Below are positions 41,501-53,325 of a stretch of 64,000 bases of DNA, in pieces. The stretch comes from Plazaster borealis (Eukaryota; Echinodermata; Asteroidea; Forcipulatida; Labidiasteridae). How positions within the stretch are numbered: the stretch's first letter is position 1; each line of letters opens with the position of its first letter. The notes under the pieces are model-generated. The model did no database searches and was not told the origin of the DNA. It saw nothing but the letters and a program-made list of their open reading frames with translations. The stretch covers positions 1,767,127 through 1,831,126 of the forward strand of contig CM037464.1 in NCBI GenBank assembly GCA_021014325.1, read 5' to 3'. Both the position numbers and the translations under genes were made by a program.

Positions 41501-44139
41501 TAGAAAATGATGAAAGAAAAAACACCCTATTATTTTCTTGCAATTTCGATGACCAATTGAGTCCAAGTTTTCATTCTATAGGTTTGTTATTTTATGCATA
41601 TATGTTGGGATACACCAAGTGAGATATAATATTGGTCTTTGACAATTACCAAACGTGTCCAATGCCTTTAAACCAAACAAACGATTCTGTCAGTTGTTGA
41701 ATTGAGTTTACGCAGTTTGAAAATTGTAGAGGATGTAAGATCAATTTGCTCTTTTGATATATCCTTAAATATTACGTTCAGCGAAAAAAAAATCAGAGGA
41801 TGAACGATAAACAATTTCACATTATGTCGATATTTATAGCCATTTTAGGGGAGCGGCGTTTTGTAACGAAATTCCTACCTGAACCCATCCACGTTTATAG
41901 CCGTTGCAATAAACCAACGGAACAGTTTCGGAAAATTTTTATATAAAACTATAACCACCTTAACAATTGAAAATGCTCTTACAATATATACTGTTATGTT
42001 TCAAGTGCTGTTAGAGAGAACATTTTAACGGTATACGTGGTTTTCTTTAAAACCGCACGTTTAAAGCAAGTCGTTGAAACCCAATTTTTTTTCAAAAATT
42101 GCGAGACTTCAGAGGCCTAATTGAGTCTATTCAACTGTTCAGAAACTGACCGTGTCCAGCTTTCCTTCAACCGGTTCAATCTGAAAGGTATTTCCATAAT
42201 CAAGAAGGCCAAAATGAATATCGCTTTCATTGATGTAATTAAACAGCTCTACGTATCGTCGCTGATCTAAATTCACGTGGCCATGATCACTCGTCACGAT
42301 GACGTCAAGGGTATCATCCAATCCAAGCTCTTTCCTTTTCTCGAAGAGATACGTCACAGCATCGTCGGCTGCTTTGATTGCGTCAATCGAATCCTCGTGG
42401 CCGATCCCATTGCCATGTAAGGCGCTATCCGGTTGGCCAGAATAGACGATTACCAAGTCAAAGTCGTCGTTTTTCAACCAATCAAGGCCCATGTCTATTA
42501 AGCCAGTGAGGGGGTAGTCACCTAGTTGCTGCCAGGGCACACCGGGGGAATTCTTAGTTGGTCTGATTCCTTGAATGGCCACGTTTCCTCCCGGATACTG
42601 GACGGTACCTGCTTTTAGACCCTGTTTAATTGCCGTCACCCAAATAGGCTCTACTCCAGGCGTATTGAACCAGTCTGTATAATTTAATGTCTCATAGAAT
42701 GTCTTAACCTTCTTTTCAGTCGTCAGGTTGTAGTACTTGTTGAAGGTGATACCATGGCTTTCTGGGTACAGGCCTAGACAGAAAATTCAAAATGAGTAGG
42801 AGTTTGATTTTTTAAAGTAAAAACAAATACTACAATAAATAGGTTTAATATACTTTTGCAGATTTTCTGGAAGTTGTGCCCATGTTTACAATATATAATT
42901 GTGGGTTTTTTTTAACTTGTGGAACAAAGCAAATTAATCTATTATGATAAATTGTTGGACAAAGTTGAGCACTAAAGGCCGAGATTCATAATTAATAACC
43001 ATTATCTTTCAAAGATGTGAATTCACAAAAGTAGGATCATGAAAGAAAGCAAAATATCGGGAACCAAATGAAATGCCCAGGGGCAACAGTGATTTAGTTC
43101 ATTTATTTCAGTCATCAATAACTATTTGGAGTTGTGTTGCGATTATTTTCTTGCTATGTACTTTTCTTTTTTCTTTTTCATATTATTGATGGCCAATAAT
43201 TAATAACAATAACCTGATTTTCAGGTAAACAGAATTGCTATAGAGGGTGAAATTACCTTCTTCTTACAATGTTGTGGTAATTGTTATTTTAGAGAAACCG
43301 ATAGGTTTTTTATTTATATTTTTTATGAGATATCGCCTTACATCACAACTCCGGACGGCCACTTCGAGGTGAGGGCTACACTTAATTAACTGATTTGGGC
43401 TGTCGACCCAAATCAACTGAGGGGCACGTTGCCACCTACTCCTGGGGCTGAAACAGGTTACCCCTTTCACAGTCCGTAAGGATGTAGGCATGGGTATCAT
43501 CCACTAGGAGCCTGGCTGGTAGAGCAGAATGTACTACCTTCCCAATTTTTTACGAAGCAATTATGGTTAAGTGCCTTGCTCAAGGGCACAAGTGTCATGA
43601 CCGGGATTCGAACCCACACTCTACTGCCTACAACACCAAAGCTTGGGTTCGGTGAACTAGACCGCTCGGCCACGACACGATACTAGGGCAATTATACTAA
43701 ACCAAGTCGCAACCTCGTACCTGTGACGATGGTGTACATACACGGCATAGATAGAGTGATGTAAGCAGGTTCCAACCAATCAGCTTTCACACCATTCTTC
43801 TCCATGGATCTCAAACCCGGAAGTTCCTCTCCGTAGAGGTCAGAGCGCATGCCATCTAAGAGGAGGAGCACGACCTTGTGCTTCGAGTTGGAGTCCTTAA
43901 AAAATAAAGTAGGACAAAATCAATGAATGATTTATCGCAGATTCGCAATTAATGATAATCAAATAGATCGAGTTTTGGTGCTTAAAATTTTTATGTAACA
44001 AATAAAGAGGCTCTTGGAATAAGGGGAACTAAAATAGAGATAACGATCTCACCTTTGTGTTCTGTGCGTGCTCAGCTGCGACAAGACCAAGAACCATGAC
44101 AGCTCCCATGAGCAAGATAACCGTTTTCTTCATTTCCAT
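38588..44139 (-). CDS. ENPP-family ectonucleotide pyrophosphatase/phosphodiesterase, gene B (444 aa, six exons)
   Basis: Tandem paralogue of gene A. Coding exons: 44053-44139, 43721-43895, 42151-42773, 41063-41203, 40116-40247, 38588-38764. They join in frame to 1335 nt with the same intron positions and phases as gene A. A signal peptide (1-22) is followed by LLLLDG (Asp43), Ser78 at the nucleophile site (TLSMPC) where ENPPs usually have Thr, TGLYPESHGI, PDSALH, TSDHGH, SDHGYDN and LLGLNQVPNNGS. The C-terminal 16 residues are hydrophobic (anchor or GPI signal). The donor of exon 3 is GTCAGT. Long introns hold a SINE, a family B MITE, hairpins and a non-LTR fragment. A Tyr follows the HG-Y-D-N metal loop as in the family. 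Confidence 0.88.
39226..39384. repeat. Fold-back hairpin in ENPP gene B intron 5
   Basis: Inner arms 39256-39282 and 39333-39359 pair perfectly for 27 bases (core GGTGGCAGCAGACTTACCAG). Pairing continues into CCATTGTT after a small bulge and, outside, into ATCAATGGGAGA. Confidence 0.75.
39560..39940 (-). mobile_element. Non-LTR retrotransposon fragment (RT C-terminal part)
   Basis: The frame 39567-39935 has LGLDISTNASWERYISGIAK, PDATLYMYNTTIRPLMKYCY and LLDKVQKRVVNLVG. This is the thumb region typical of Jockey/CR1-type elements found after the YxDD box. It is same-strand in intron 5 of ENPP gene B, truncated at both ends. Confidence 0.75.
40490..40818. mobile_element. Nested inverted-repeat element with a 36-nt hairpin core
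   Basis: Outer ends AGACCTTATGCA (40491) and TGCATAAGGTCT (about 40806). An inner inverted repeat runs from 40646 to 40804. The hairpin core has arms 40684-40719 and 40729-40764 with 35 of 36 pairs and a 9-nt loop. It lies in ENPP gene B intron 4. Confidence 0.75.
41375..41672. mobile_element. MITE family B in ENPP gene B intron 3
   Basis: Ends AAAGGCACTGAACACGTTTGG and CCAAACGTGTCCAATGCCTTT. The central palindrome is partly lost compared with the 10.5- and 52.3-kb copies. Confidence 0.8.
43370..43690 (-). mobile_element. SINE family 1 head with a different body, ENPP gene B intron 2
   Basis: tRNA-like head at 43600-43680 (GTGTCGTGGCCGAGCGGTCT on the - strand). The body has GGCACTTAACCATAATTGCT and, further on, GGGGTAACCTGTTTCAGCCC. 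This differs from the 5-kb copy in its 3' half. Confidence 0.7.
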
Positions 44140-44750
44140 CTTGAAAAAACCTATATAGGGTACATATAGCCATAATATAAATCAAGGTGTGTTATGAATA
44201 AATGTTCCAAACCAAAACGTCCCACTGACATTGTAACAATAGGAACTATACCGGTATATGATGTACTTTAAGCTTGATAAATTTACGTCAATCTGTAAAT
44301 AAACTGAATAAAGATCGGTCAGTAGCATTGATCCGCATCAATGCAGATACCTTTCAACTTGACTGTCAGACACCATGCCAGCCGTTCGGTGCTGCCAGAG
44401 GGGGTATGAATACGAACAGTCTACAGAGGCCTTGACCTTTTTTTCGTCAATCTCATCATGCCCAGTCGAAAGCCCAAATGAAATAGGCTCCTGCTACCAC
44501 GACATCATAGTCTTGATTGGCTACGCTAGTTTTTTTGTATTTTAGTCATCAGTAGAGGGCACAATACGGGTGACTCGGAGGGACTGGGCAAGTCTATCTT
44601 TCCCAGTAAATCATTTTGTGTGATATTCATTCATTTCGGTTTTATTAAAAATACCAAACAACATAATATTCACCAACTACGGCAACTATCGGAAACTACA
44701 TAAACAAAACGAACGTCGCCAATCAAGACTACCACGACATATTCGACTAT
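44140..44750 (-). other. Upstream region of ENPP gene B
   Basis: No exon recognised. A TATA-like CTATATAGG lies 15 bases before the ATG on the gene strand, too close to be the promoter of that exon. The TTTTTTCAAG before the ATG could instead be an acceptor of a non-coding first exon. Confidence 0.35.
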
Positions 44751-44751
44751 A

Positions 44752-45861
44752 AGGGAGCGTCTCAAAAGTTGGAACAGTAGGAACGTTCTTTTATTAGGAT
44801 CGGTAGAGTATACGGTAGTGGGCGTACATGGAACGGGGTCCGTTGGACCGCCGCAGCGTCCCGTTGGATCGTTCAAAATGCCACAGAACGCCTCTCTCGC
44901 GTTCCTGTGGACGACGTGTCCCATCAGCCAGTGTCGAGTTGTCACTATAAACGCGACGCGATAGTATAAGTACCTGCACGTTTATGTTTATGTATTTTGG
45001 AGCTGACAATAATGGCTGACCATTTTGGAGGAATTGACGGTATAATGCATATGACTGTTATTATTGTTATTAGCTTGTTTAATATGCGGTTGGCATTATT
45101 TAATTTAAAATAAAACTGCATACCCGCTTTTTGTTGATTAATAAACAATAAAACAAGCGTCTATATTATTTGGTTTATGATTATGCTTCCAGTGCCGTAG
45201 GTTTTAAAGTGTACGTATTTGAGTTTGCTTACTTGATTGACAAGTCAACATTAAAATGTAGTAACTAGAATGCCATTTAATTACTCTTATCATCTGTTAA
45301 CATTCTACAGATCCTAGAGTTGTGCATTACATTGTACTCCCTTGTTATTGTGAACCGATTTTTCTCAACACAAATAAACAAACGAACCGAAAAATGAAAA
45401 CCAAAGGTTACAAATCGTGTTGGTGTGTTACGAAGACGAGCGGCCGGGACATGTAAGCCGGGGAAATGTCTGCGCAACCCACTCGACCAGCCTCCCCGCC
45501 CGGTATTTATTAGAGTAATAAATGACACTAGGCCTACTATATAAAAATGTGCTAAAACGACATTTCCCCTGCAATTTATCTCAATAAACATGACGGAAGA
45601 CGTACATTTTTAAGTGTCTTGATGGAGACTTCAAAGAAACTAAGATTTCAGCGGCAATGAAAAAATCTGCACATCGTTACGTATTTAATATATAATACGA
45701 CAGTACTTGTTCCGTTCAACTGGACCGTTCTAATCGAAGACTCGGCTTAATCGACACAATGTGGCGACCAGCGGAACTTTCTGGCGGTCCAATGGATCGC
45801 GGGCATATGCCCACAGGAACGTTCCTTAGCGCCAACGGGTTCGACCTTTGAGACGCTCCCT
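44752..45861. mobile_element. 1.1-kb non-autonomous DNA transposon
   Basis: Inverted ends AGGGAGCGTCTCAAAAGTTG (left) and the complement of AGGGAGCGTCTCAAAGGTCG (right), continuing as GGAACGTTC-containing arms. No transposase frame. Confidence 0.8.
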
Positions 45862-46355
45862 AACAAGGGAACAGTTGGAAGTCGCATTCACAAGTTCATG
45901 TCCAGCTACGCTTGATATACCCTATTAATATTATTTCATCAGGACGAGCATCATTGCACAGCTGTAACCGTTGGCGCGAACCCTTCCCCGAATACGACTT
46001 CTCATCGTGAAAAATCATCCATACAGGCCCGGTGTGGACCACATAGAATTGTACTATTAATATTATTTTTATTTATTTGTCATCATACAAACAAAAAATA
46101 CAAAACAAGAAACATAAAATACAAGAGACACTAACTGATGACAGGAACTAAAGATGGTGAATTAAATCACTGTTGCCCTAAGGCATTTAGCTCCCGATAA
46201 ATACAAGGTAATCAAATCCAATTAAATACTTAAAAATGAAATTCAAGACAAGTCAACAACCCCAACAGGTCACAATTTGGCAACATTTTTACGCTTTCCC
46301 CCTTTTGGGGGCTCTCAAATCTGTATAACATAGAATTTTTTGAGGGCCTACAAAA
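45862..46355. other. Intergenic, no recognised feature
   Basis: AT-rich, with an A-rich stretch near 46080-46120 that may be a retroposon tail. Confidence 0.3.
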
Positions 46356-46359
46356 TATA

Positions 46360-47308
46360 GGTTTTCTCGGTCAAAGTCGGCAAATGAGCAGCCAATTTAA
46401 TTTTCATGCGTTCGAATTAAAGCTATTTTGCCTCGCCAGTTTTTACTGCGTTTCAAATTCAGAGTTCGGGCATTCAATTTCGTTTTGAGGCATCCAAAAT
46501 CTTTTAGCACTGTGTTCAATTTAGCATATCGTCATTCTTTTTCGTGACTCATCATTCAATTTAGCAAAGCTGGTTGAGAGTTTTACTGATTTATTGTTTT
46601 CAATGTCGTAAAGAGGCAATCAATTTCGCTAATTGAGAATTCAAATAAGTAAGATAAAGAAATGCGAATAAACAAATAAACTGTACTAGGCAACTTTTTC
46701 GTATTTTCACTTTAATTCGGACAAACCTTATTTTCTTTATTTATGTTTCCAGTAGATTTTATATGGGGCCCATTAGGGGCCCATTTTTTATTTATTTATT
46801 TTTTTTTTTTTTGGGGGGGGGTCTTTATCGGTTAAATGACCAAGACCTAGTTTTGTAATGTGTTTCAATGGGCGTTTCTTTATGTTTTTCCTGGTTTCTT
46901 ATTGAGCTGCCATTTCTAGAAATATGCGTGTAAAACTGTAGCGAAAGCTCGTCTTCGAAGTACATCGGCAAAGTGACTCAGGTGCCAATAAGTAAACCGT
47001 ATTTATGCTTTGAACATTCGAAAGAAAACAATGTTCTTTTTTAGATTGCACAAACTCCAAAAAATGACTGCCCCAAAATGAATTTGAATGACTAAACAAA
47101 CGCCTCAAAAAGCTCATGCGAATATGAATTGTTGAATTGTTAAATTGAATGATTATTTTGTTAAATCGAATGACGCAACAGTACATTTGACTAGTCATAA
47201 AACGAAATCGAATGACCCTTTTCAGCAGCATTCGATTTCGCGCGAAATAGAATGGCGCAGTGGTTAAATTGGCTGCTCATTTGCCGAAATTGACCGAGAA
47301 AACCTATA
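46360..47308. mobile_element. Fold-back element with degenerate CATTCAATTT units
   Basis: The left end ATAGGTTTTCTCGGTCAAAG...GAGCAGCCAATTTAA is the inverted copy of 47264-47308. The interior has many CATTCAATTTCG-like units in the left half and inverted TAAATTGAATG units in the right half. Confidence 0.75.
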
Positions 47309-49252
47309 GGCAACGCTCTGATTTCTCCCGATTTAGTGGGGTGCGCCGTAAGCGTGCCGGGCGCCGCGTCGCCTGAAAGGACATCGAGTCCCAAAATGTC
47401 GCAACCAAGATAATTGTGATGAGTGATGACGTCAGTTAAATTGGGTCAATTAGAGACTTGCAAAAACCAGAGAATTGATATGCAAGTCACTTTCGATAAT
47501 AAATTGATAAAAACATCGTTTAAATAATCATAAGGCAATACACTCCATTGTTCATACATGAAAAGACACCCTCAGTGTGGTTTCAAATTTCCCCCTCACT
47601 CGTCAAAATGACGGCAATGTGACACTCTGTGTCACTTAAATCTGCGAAAAGCTTTGACAGTTTGAAGCAATATGTGGCACCATAGAGAAAGGACAGTGTG
47701 ACAGTCTGTGACACTCTGTGAAAGTGTGACAGTCTGCCCGCAGTGACATTTTGCAACACAATGTGTAGTCTGTGTCACTTACAAAATATACACAGCGATA
47801 CTTTCAAATTGGAAAGTTCATTATAACTTTCGATCCAATAAGTTATTATTCTATATTCGAAAATCAAAAGGAAAAGTTTCGACTCACCACCAGAGTTTAC
47901 TTAGTAGACGAAGCACTTTCTTTTCGATGTGCGTGATTAAGGTCCAATGGATGTGGATGAAACTATCGTCACAGGTTGTGTATTATCGTGATGTCGTGAA
48001 AATGGCAGGTTCAGCGCAAGAGCATCGATGGCGATCCCCCATGCGTGCAGCCTACAAGGTCACGAAAACGCTCGAGTGACACAACACTGACAAAATTAAC
48101 ACATAATGGCCTACGGGGAGTGTTCGCGTCAAAGATTCGATTATAAAATTCTAAGCCAATATTAGATCGATTTTACTTTCTTCCTTTAAACCTCCAGACT
48201 TTAACACAAAAAAGACACTTCAATGTCAAATGTACTACATAGGCCTAATTTATAGTTATGGTTAAATTGGCTGCTCATTTGCCGAAATTGACCGAGAAAA
48301 CCTATAGGCAACGCTCTGATTTCTCCCGATTTAGTGGGGTGCGCCGTAAGCGTGCCGGGCGCCGCGTCGCCTGAAAGGACATCGAGTCCCAAAATGTCGC
48401 AACCAAGATAATTGTGATGAGTGATGACGTCAGTTAAATTGGGTCAATTAGAGACTTGCAAAAACCAGAGAATTGATATGCAAGTCACTTTCGATAATAA
48501 ATTGATAAAAACATCGTTTAAATAATCATAAGGCAATACACTCCATTGTTCATACATGAAAAGACACCCTCAGTGTGGTTTCAAATTTCCCCCTCACTCG
48601 TCAAAATGACGGCAATGTGACACTCTGTGTCACTTAAATCTGCGAAAAGCTTTGACAGTTTGAAGCAATATGTGGCACCATAGAGAAAGGACAGTGTGAC
48701 AGTCTGTGACACTCTGTGAAAGTGTGACAGTCTGCCCGCAGTGACATTTTGCAACACAATGTGTAGTCTGTGTCACTTACAAAATATACACAGCGATACT
48801 TTCAAATTGGAAAGTTCATTATAACTTTCGATCCAATAAGTTATTATTCTATATTCGAAAATCAAAAGGAAAAGTTTCGACTCACCACCAGAGTTTACTT
48901 AGTAGACGAAGCACTTTCTTTTCGATGTGCGTGATTAAGGTCCAATGGATGTGGATGAAACTATCGTCACAGGTTGTGTATTATCGTGATGTCGTGAAAA
49001 TGGCAGGTTCAGCGCAAGAGCATCGATGGCGATCCCCCATGCGTGCAGCCTACAAGGTCACGAAAACGCTCGAGTGACACAACACTGACAAAATTAACAC
49101 ATAATGGCCTACGGGGAGTGTTCGCGTCAAAGATTCGATTATAAAATTCTAAGCCAATATTAGATCGATTTTACTTTCTTCCTTTAAACCTCCAGACTTT
49201 AACACAAAAAAGACACTTCAATGTCAAATGTACTACATAGGCCTAATTTATA
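47261..49252. repeat. 998-bp tandem duplication, two copies
   Basis: 47261-48254 and 48259-49252 have a constant offset of 998. I saw no difference in the parts compared, including all of the TGACAGTCTGTGACACTCTG tract. Copy 1 starts inside the right end of the fold-back element, so copy 2 carries only that 45-bp end. Either very recent or an assembly artefact. Confidence 0.95.
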
Positions 49253-49680
49253 CAACATTTCTAGAACGCAGTTATTTCAGCAACTTAAAAATGTCACTTG
49301 GGGTCATTTACGTCACAATGCAAAGTATAGGTGAATATGAAATATGCAAACATGTACGATCGAACCCGAGTGATGGTACACTGCTGCGAAAGATAGACTA
49401 GACAGAAAAAGCAATCAAGTGTAGAACCTGTAAACATTTATCAAGCGTGAATTACCTCTACTTTCTGTACCAACTGTGAATGAGTGCCAACTCAGTGACG
49501 AGATAGGCCTACCGCCACCTTCGCTGGCTAGAATAGAACTTGGAAGAGCAGTTTATTGAGCAAGCATTGACGACGATCACTACCCTAGGGGGTAATTAGC
49601 CTCTTCATGCCCACCCATGTTCCTTGCATACGTCTTCTCTGGTCCTTTCTCATGGTCTTCGTGAATGACGTAAATCTCAT
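49253..49680. other. Unique sequence beyond the tandem duplication
   Basis: No gene or repeat recognised. Confidence 0.3.
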
Positions 49681-49682
49681 TT

Positions 49683-49802
49683 ACAGTCGACTCTCGATAA
49701 AAAAAAAGATTGCTGGGACTGGCCAAATTACTTCTTTATATGTAACGGGAACGTTGTAAAAGGGCAGTAAAACAAAGAAACACAAAGCAGAAATGAGACT
49801 TA
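49683..49802. mobile_element. MITE fragment, family also at 54.17 kb
   Basis: Shares AGATTGCTGGGACTGGCCAA, GTAACGGGAACGTTGT and AACAAAGAAACACAAAGCAG (inverted) with 54165-54345. The terminal CAGTCGACTCTCGATAA resembles pogo/Tigger-type ends (inference). Confidence 0.6.
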
Positions 49803-50049
49803 CTTACGAATCTCTCTAACGATAGTTGCCCTGTGTAGGCCTACGTACCATGTACATGTACAGTATGCTCAATATTGCTTATTGAAGACTACACACGATA
49901 CTGACTTGTGACAACATTGCCGTTGTGTGACCTTTTAGTATTGTATTAACTATATGGACTTACAATGTTGATCAGAATGTTAAATATGCTATCGGGGTCA
50001 ACTGCCTGACCATCACTATCAGTCAGTGTTGAACCACCTCCATGGTTGA

Positions 50050-50400
50050 ACCATAATATCATGTGGTGAATTCATCAACACAGTCAACCCACTAGAGTCC
50101 GACCATTCAATATCATCAACTGTGTTGGCCTTTAGAGTAGAGATACTTTAGCCAGCCCAGTGCAACAATGGCCATATATACATTGTAATCCAGTGTACAC
50201 AGTCAAACCTCCTACCATCTGACAATTTTGGACCATTCAATTTCATCCACTGGTTTTGTAAGATAGATTCTGCCGGTGTGGCAGGAGATTCTGCCCCCCC
50301 CCCCCCCTGTACAAACTTTTCTGAAAGCGCCCTCTTTTGAATCAACCTCCTTCAGCCCATTAGTTTTCCATAATATGGGTGCACCCCACTAAATAAACTC
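50050..50400. mobile_element. Degenerate MITE cluster
   Basis: Two tandem-like copies of AGTCAACCCACTAGAGTCCG / AGTCAAACCTCCTACCATCT are followed by a poly-C and GCGCCCTCTTTTGAATCAAC block matching the 1.34-kb element. Related to the MITE at 55437-55668. Confidence 0.55.
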
Positions 50401-51370
50401 CAATAGAATACAGTGCAAAATGTTAAATATTCAAAACTAAAAAATAAATACTTAGAAGTCTCACAGCTTTTTACACTAAAGGGAAAATTATCCATTGACT
50501 CTGGGGAGTCCCAAGGCCCGGAGAGTTATTCTCCCTCCAAATAAAAAAAAACCATACAGCAGTGACATTTTCCAAACGTCCGAGCATCAATCTTGAAAAA
50601 TGTCCCTACACCTCAAATAGGACCATTTTATCGGGGCCTATTTAGTGGGGAACAGAATCTCTGTGACAGTTTTCCCAAGAACACCGGCAATTATATCTCG
50701 GGGTGCATCTAGTAAGTAAACATGTCACCTGATATGTACACACTTGCGCACCATACACAACCCATTTCAATTAAACAGTTTCAAATGCATTTAAATGGTT
50801 GGTTAAAAATCACTGGAAAAAGCTTCGAATTGAGCCATTTCACGACGCATAGCGCAAACACACGCCACTATCCCGTCCGCCATATCTCGGATCATATTCT
50901 ATCCTGAGAAAAATTTTCAAAAATTCTTAACTTGGCTTTTGATGGCAACATGGTGAAGTCTATTCGGTCTGCGTTTAATTTCAAGTGGACAATTACGACA
51001 ATTATTACATACAGGACAAAATAAATGTGCAGAAAGATTTCTCAACAAAACGTTCACGTCATACCAATCCAAATGCTTTTTATTTCACAAATTTGTGATA
51101 ATAAATAAATAAGAACTTTTCGATATACATTATATACGGTACTATACAGGCCATGGTAAGACAAATCGGTAAATCTCAATAATTCTACCAAGCTGGCAAG
51201 TGTTTACTAAAACCAAAGTCGAACAAGTTTAAAGATGAAAGCTGCGGTAGTTTCTCACCTACACAGAATTTGTTGAATCTTCCCAAAATTATTGAAGGTA
51301 AAATCTTGCACCTCTTATTTTTAGCGCAAATGAGACTAGTTTTATTCAAGTGTTTTATTGGCACAGCTTT
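50401..51370. other. Intergenic, no recognised gene
   Basis: AT-rich. No exon-like frame. Some phrases resemble 8.4-8.6 kb. Confidence 0.3.
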
Positions 51371-51374
51371 GCTT

Positions 51375-51772
51375 AAAGGGATTGTATACGTTTGGTAATT
51401 GGAACCCACTGTTTGTTTCAATCCTATATAGTTGTAGATATCATAACAAATAACCAGTGAAAATTTCATTTCAAAGAGTGGTAACGTTTTAGAGATATTG
51501 CCGAAAATCTGGAACGGTTATTTCCACGCAGGAAGAATAACCTCCAATTGGAATACACAATCTGAGAAACGTTACTGACTGTAACGCTTCTCAGATTCAA
51601 TTTTTGTTGGGATAAAAGGTGATATATTTTTCTATAACCGCAGTACTTCGAAGTGAAAATTTCTCAAAATGCATTATACTACCCAAAGCTGCTGTACTTC
51701 TTACCAATTAAGTTTGTACATGTATTGCCATTAATTTTCAGAGTCATTACCAAACGTATACAGCCCTTTAAG
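51375..51772. mobile_element. MITE family C
   Basis: Ends AAAGGGATTGTATACGTTTGG and CCAAACGTATACAGCCCTTTA. The centre is a GAGAAACGTTACTGAC / GTAACGCTTCTCAG fold-back. Confidence 0.8.
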
Positions 51773-51878
51773 CATGAGCCAACTTAAAAACGGGTTACCA
51801 GGTCCTGATATGCATATTGGGACTGGTTCCCTGTATATTTGCTTAGCAAATTTACTTAGCAATATATATTTCTCCTAA

Positions 51879-52092
51879 AGACGAGCAGGGTACACTGTTC
51901 GACACGTCAAAAACAAGCCAACGGCTGTTCTCAGAGCTAACACTCGCTCCAAAAGAAATTTACACACGGTTGTACCATAGAGCAAGACGAGCAGGGTACA
52001 CTGTTCAACACGTCAAAAACAAGCCAACGGCTGTTCTCAGAGCTAACATTCGCTCCAAAAGAGATTTAGACATTGTTGTACCATAGAGCATA
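51879..52092. repeat. 106-bp direct tandem repeat, two copies
   Basis: AGACGAGCAGGGTACACTGT...GGTTGTACCATAGAGCA occurs at 51879 and again at 51985 with few differences. Confidence 0.85.
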
Positions 52093-52302
52093 GAGCAAGG
52101 AACATTCTTGTTCTATAAATAGAGCATGGTTGTACCCGCAATAATTACTAGATAGAGTGATTTTAAATACCTTTCTGTTTATATTATTAGAGTCTCTTTA
52201 AAATAAAGTCATGTATAGAGGTATTAAAATATATCGATTGCAGTGAAGACTGGAATATTGCTTACTGAAGAGAGAGAGGGAGAGTTGATAAACTGAATGA
52301 CT

Positions 52303-52676
52303 TAAAGGTATCGTACACGTTTGGTAATGACTCAAAACAATTATTAGCATAAAAACTTACTTGGTAACGAGCAATGGAGAGCTGTTGATAGTATAAAACA
52401 TTGTAGGAAACGACTCCCTCTGAAGTAACATAGTTTTTGAGAAAGAGGTAATTTCCCACTAAAATAATAAAAACTTCTTGCAAGAAGTTTTTATTCCTAT
52501 CTGAAAGCACACAAATTTGTACAACAAGGGTGTTTTTTCTTTCATCATTTTCCTGCAACTTCGATGACCAATTGAGCCCAAATTTTCACAGGCTTGTTAT
52601 TTTATGCATATGTCGGGATACACCAAGTGAGAACACTGGTCTTTGACAATTACCAAACGTGTACAGTGCCTTTAAG
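52303..52676. mobile_element. MITE family B, complete
   Basis: Ends AAAGGTATCGTACACGTTTGG and CCAAACGTGTACAGTGCCTTTA. A perfect 30-bp palindrome is at 52466-52495 (core ACTTCTTGCAAGAAGT). Best copy of the family here. Confidence 0.85.
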
Positions 52677-53325
52677 ACATTAAAGGTTATTTCTACCAGA
52701 CCAAAAGGTTTCTTGTGGGGTCGAATTGAAGATAAGGCTCAAAATGGCTTATAGTGAGGCTGTCTTTTTCCTCACACTGAGGTTAATGTGATCAAATCGA
52801 GGGCGGACGGAGGGAAATGGTCAGGCAGCTCTTTGGTAGTATGAATACTAGTATTCACTGACAGATATTGCACATGTGGAACCCAACACAATGGTGGAGC
52901 TTTAGAAAAGTGTTGAAGGTTGGACGAGATTGGCCATTTCCGAATCATACTCATATTGAATCATAGTAATCATTCTTAAATGGTTATTACATATAATAAA
53001 TAAATATCAGTTTATAAATTGTATTTATGATGTATTATTCTTAGTTCCAAGGTTATTAACAATTCCAAGCTGGGCATCACATTACGGGCATTTTCAGTCG
53101 GGCATTACCCGCAAAAGAATCATCAAGTCCCATTCTTAGTTGGACATAATAACCCTCTCATTGGTCATTATCAACTGGTCATTCATCTGGCCACGTCAGT
53201 GGCTATGGCCGGAATGTCAAACGGTCTTACTCAACAACAGTGTCATTGCAGAAACTGGCCCTAGCCATAGCCGCTTGTGTTGGAAGCAGCTTCTCTCATG
53301 AGTATTCTCAATTGGGTACCTATTG
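52677..53325 (-). other. 3' flank of the kelch gene
   Basis: Probably includes the 3' UTR. A fold-back fragment of the GGCTATGGC family is at 53190-53285. No polyadenylation site was identified with confidence. Confidence 0.35.

Noticed and set aside
45420..45500. Possible tRNA-like gene near 45.45 kb (GAGGCTGGTCGAGTGGGTTG on the - strand)
   Set aside because: A-box-like words only. No closing acceptor stem or B box, and it lies inside a transposon.
47191..48392. Identical small frames (MGLDVLSGDAAPG...) on the - strand in both 998-bp copies
   Set aside because: Repeated because the DNA is duplicated. No start context, splice sites or family resemblance.
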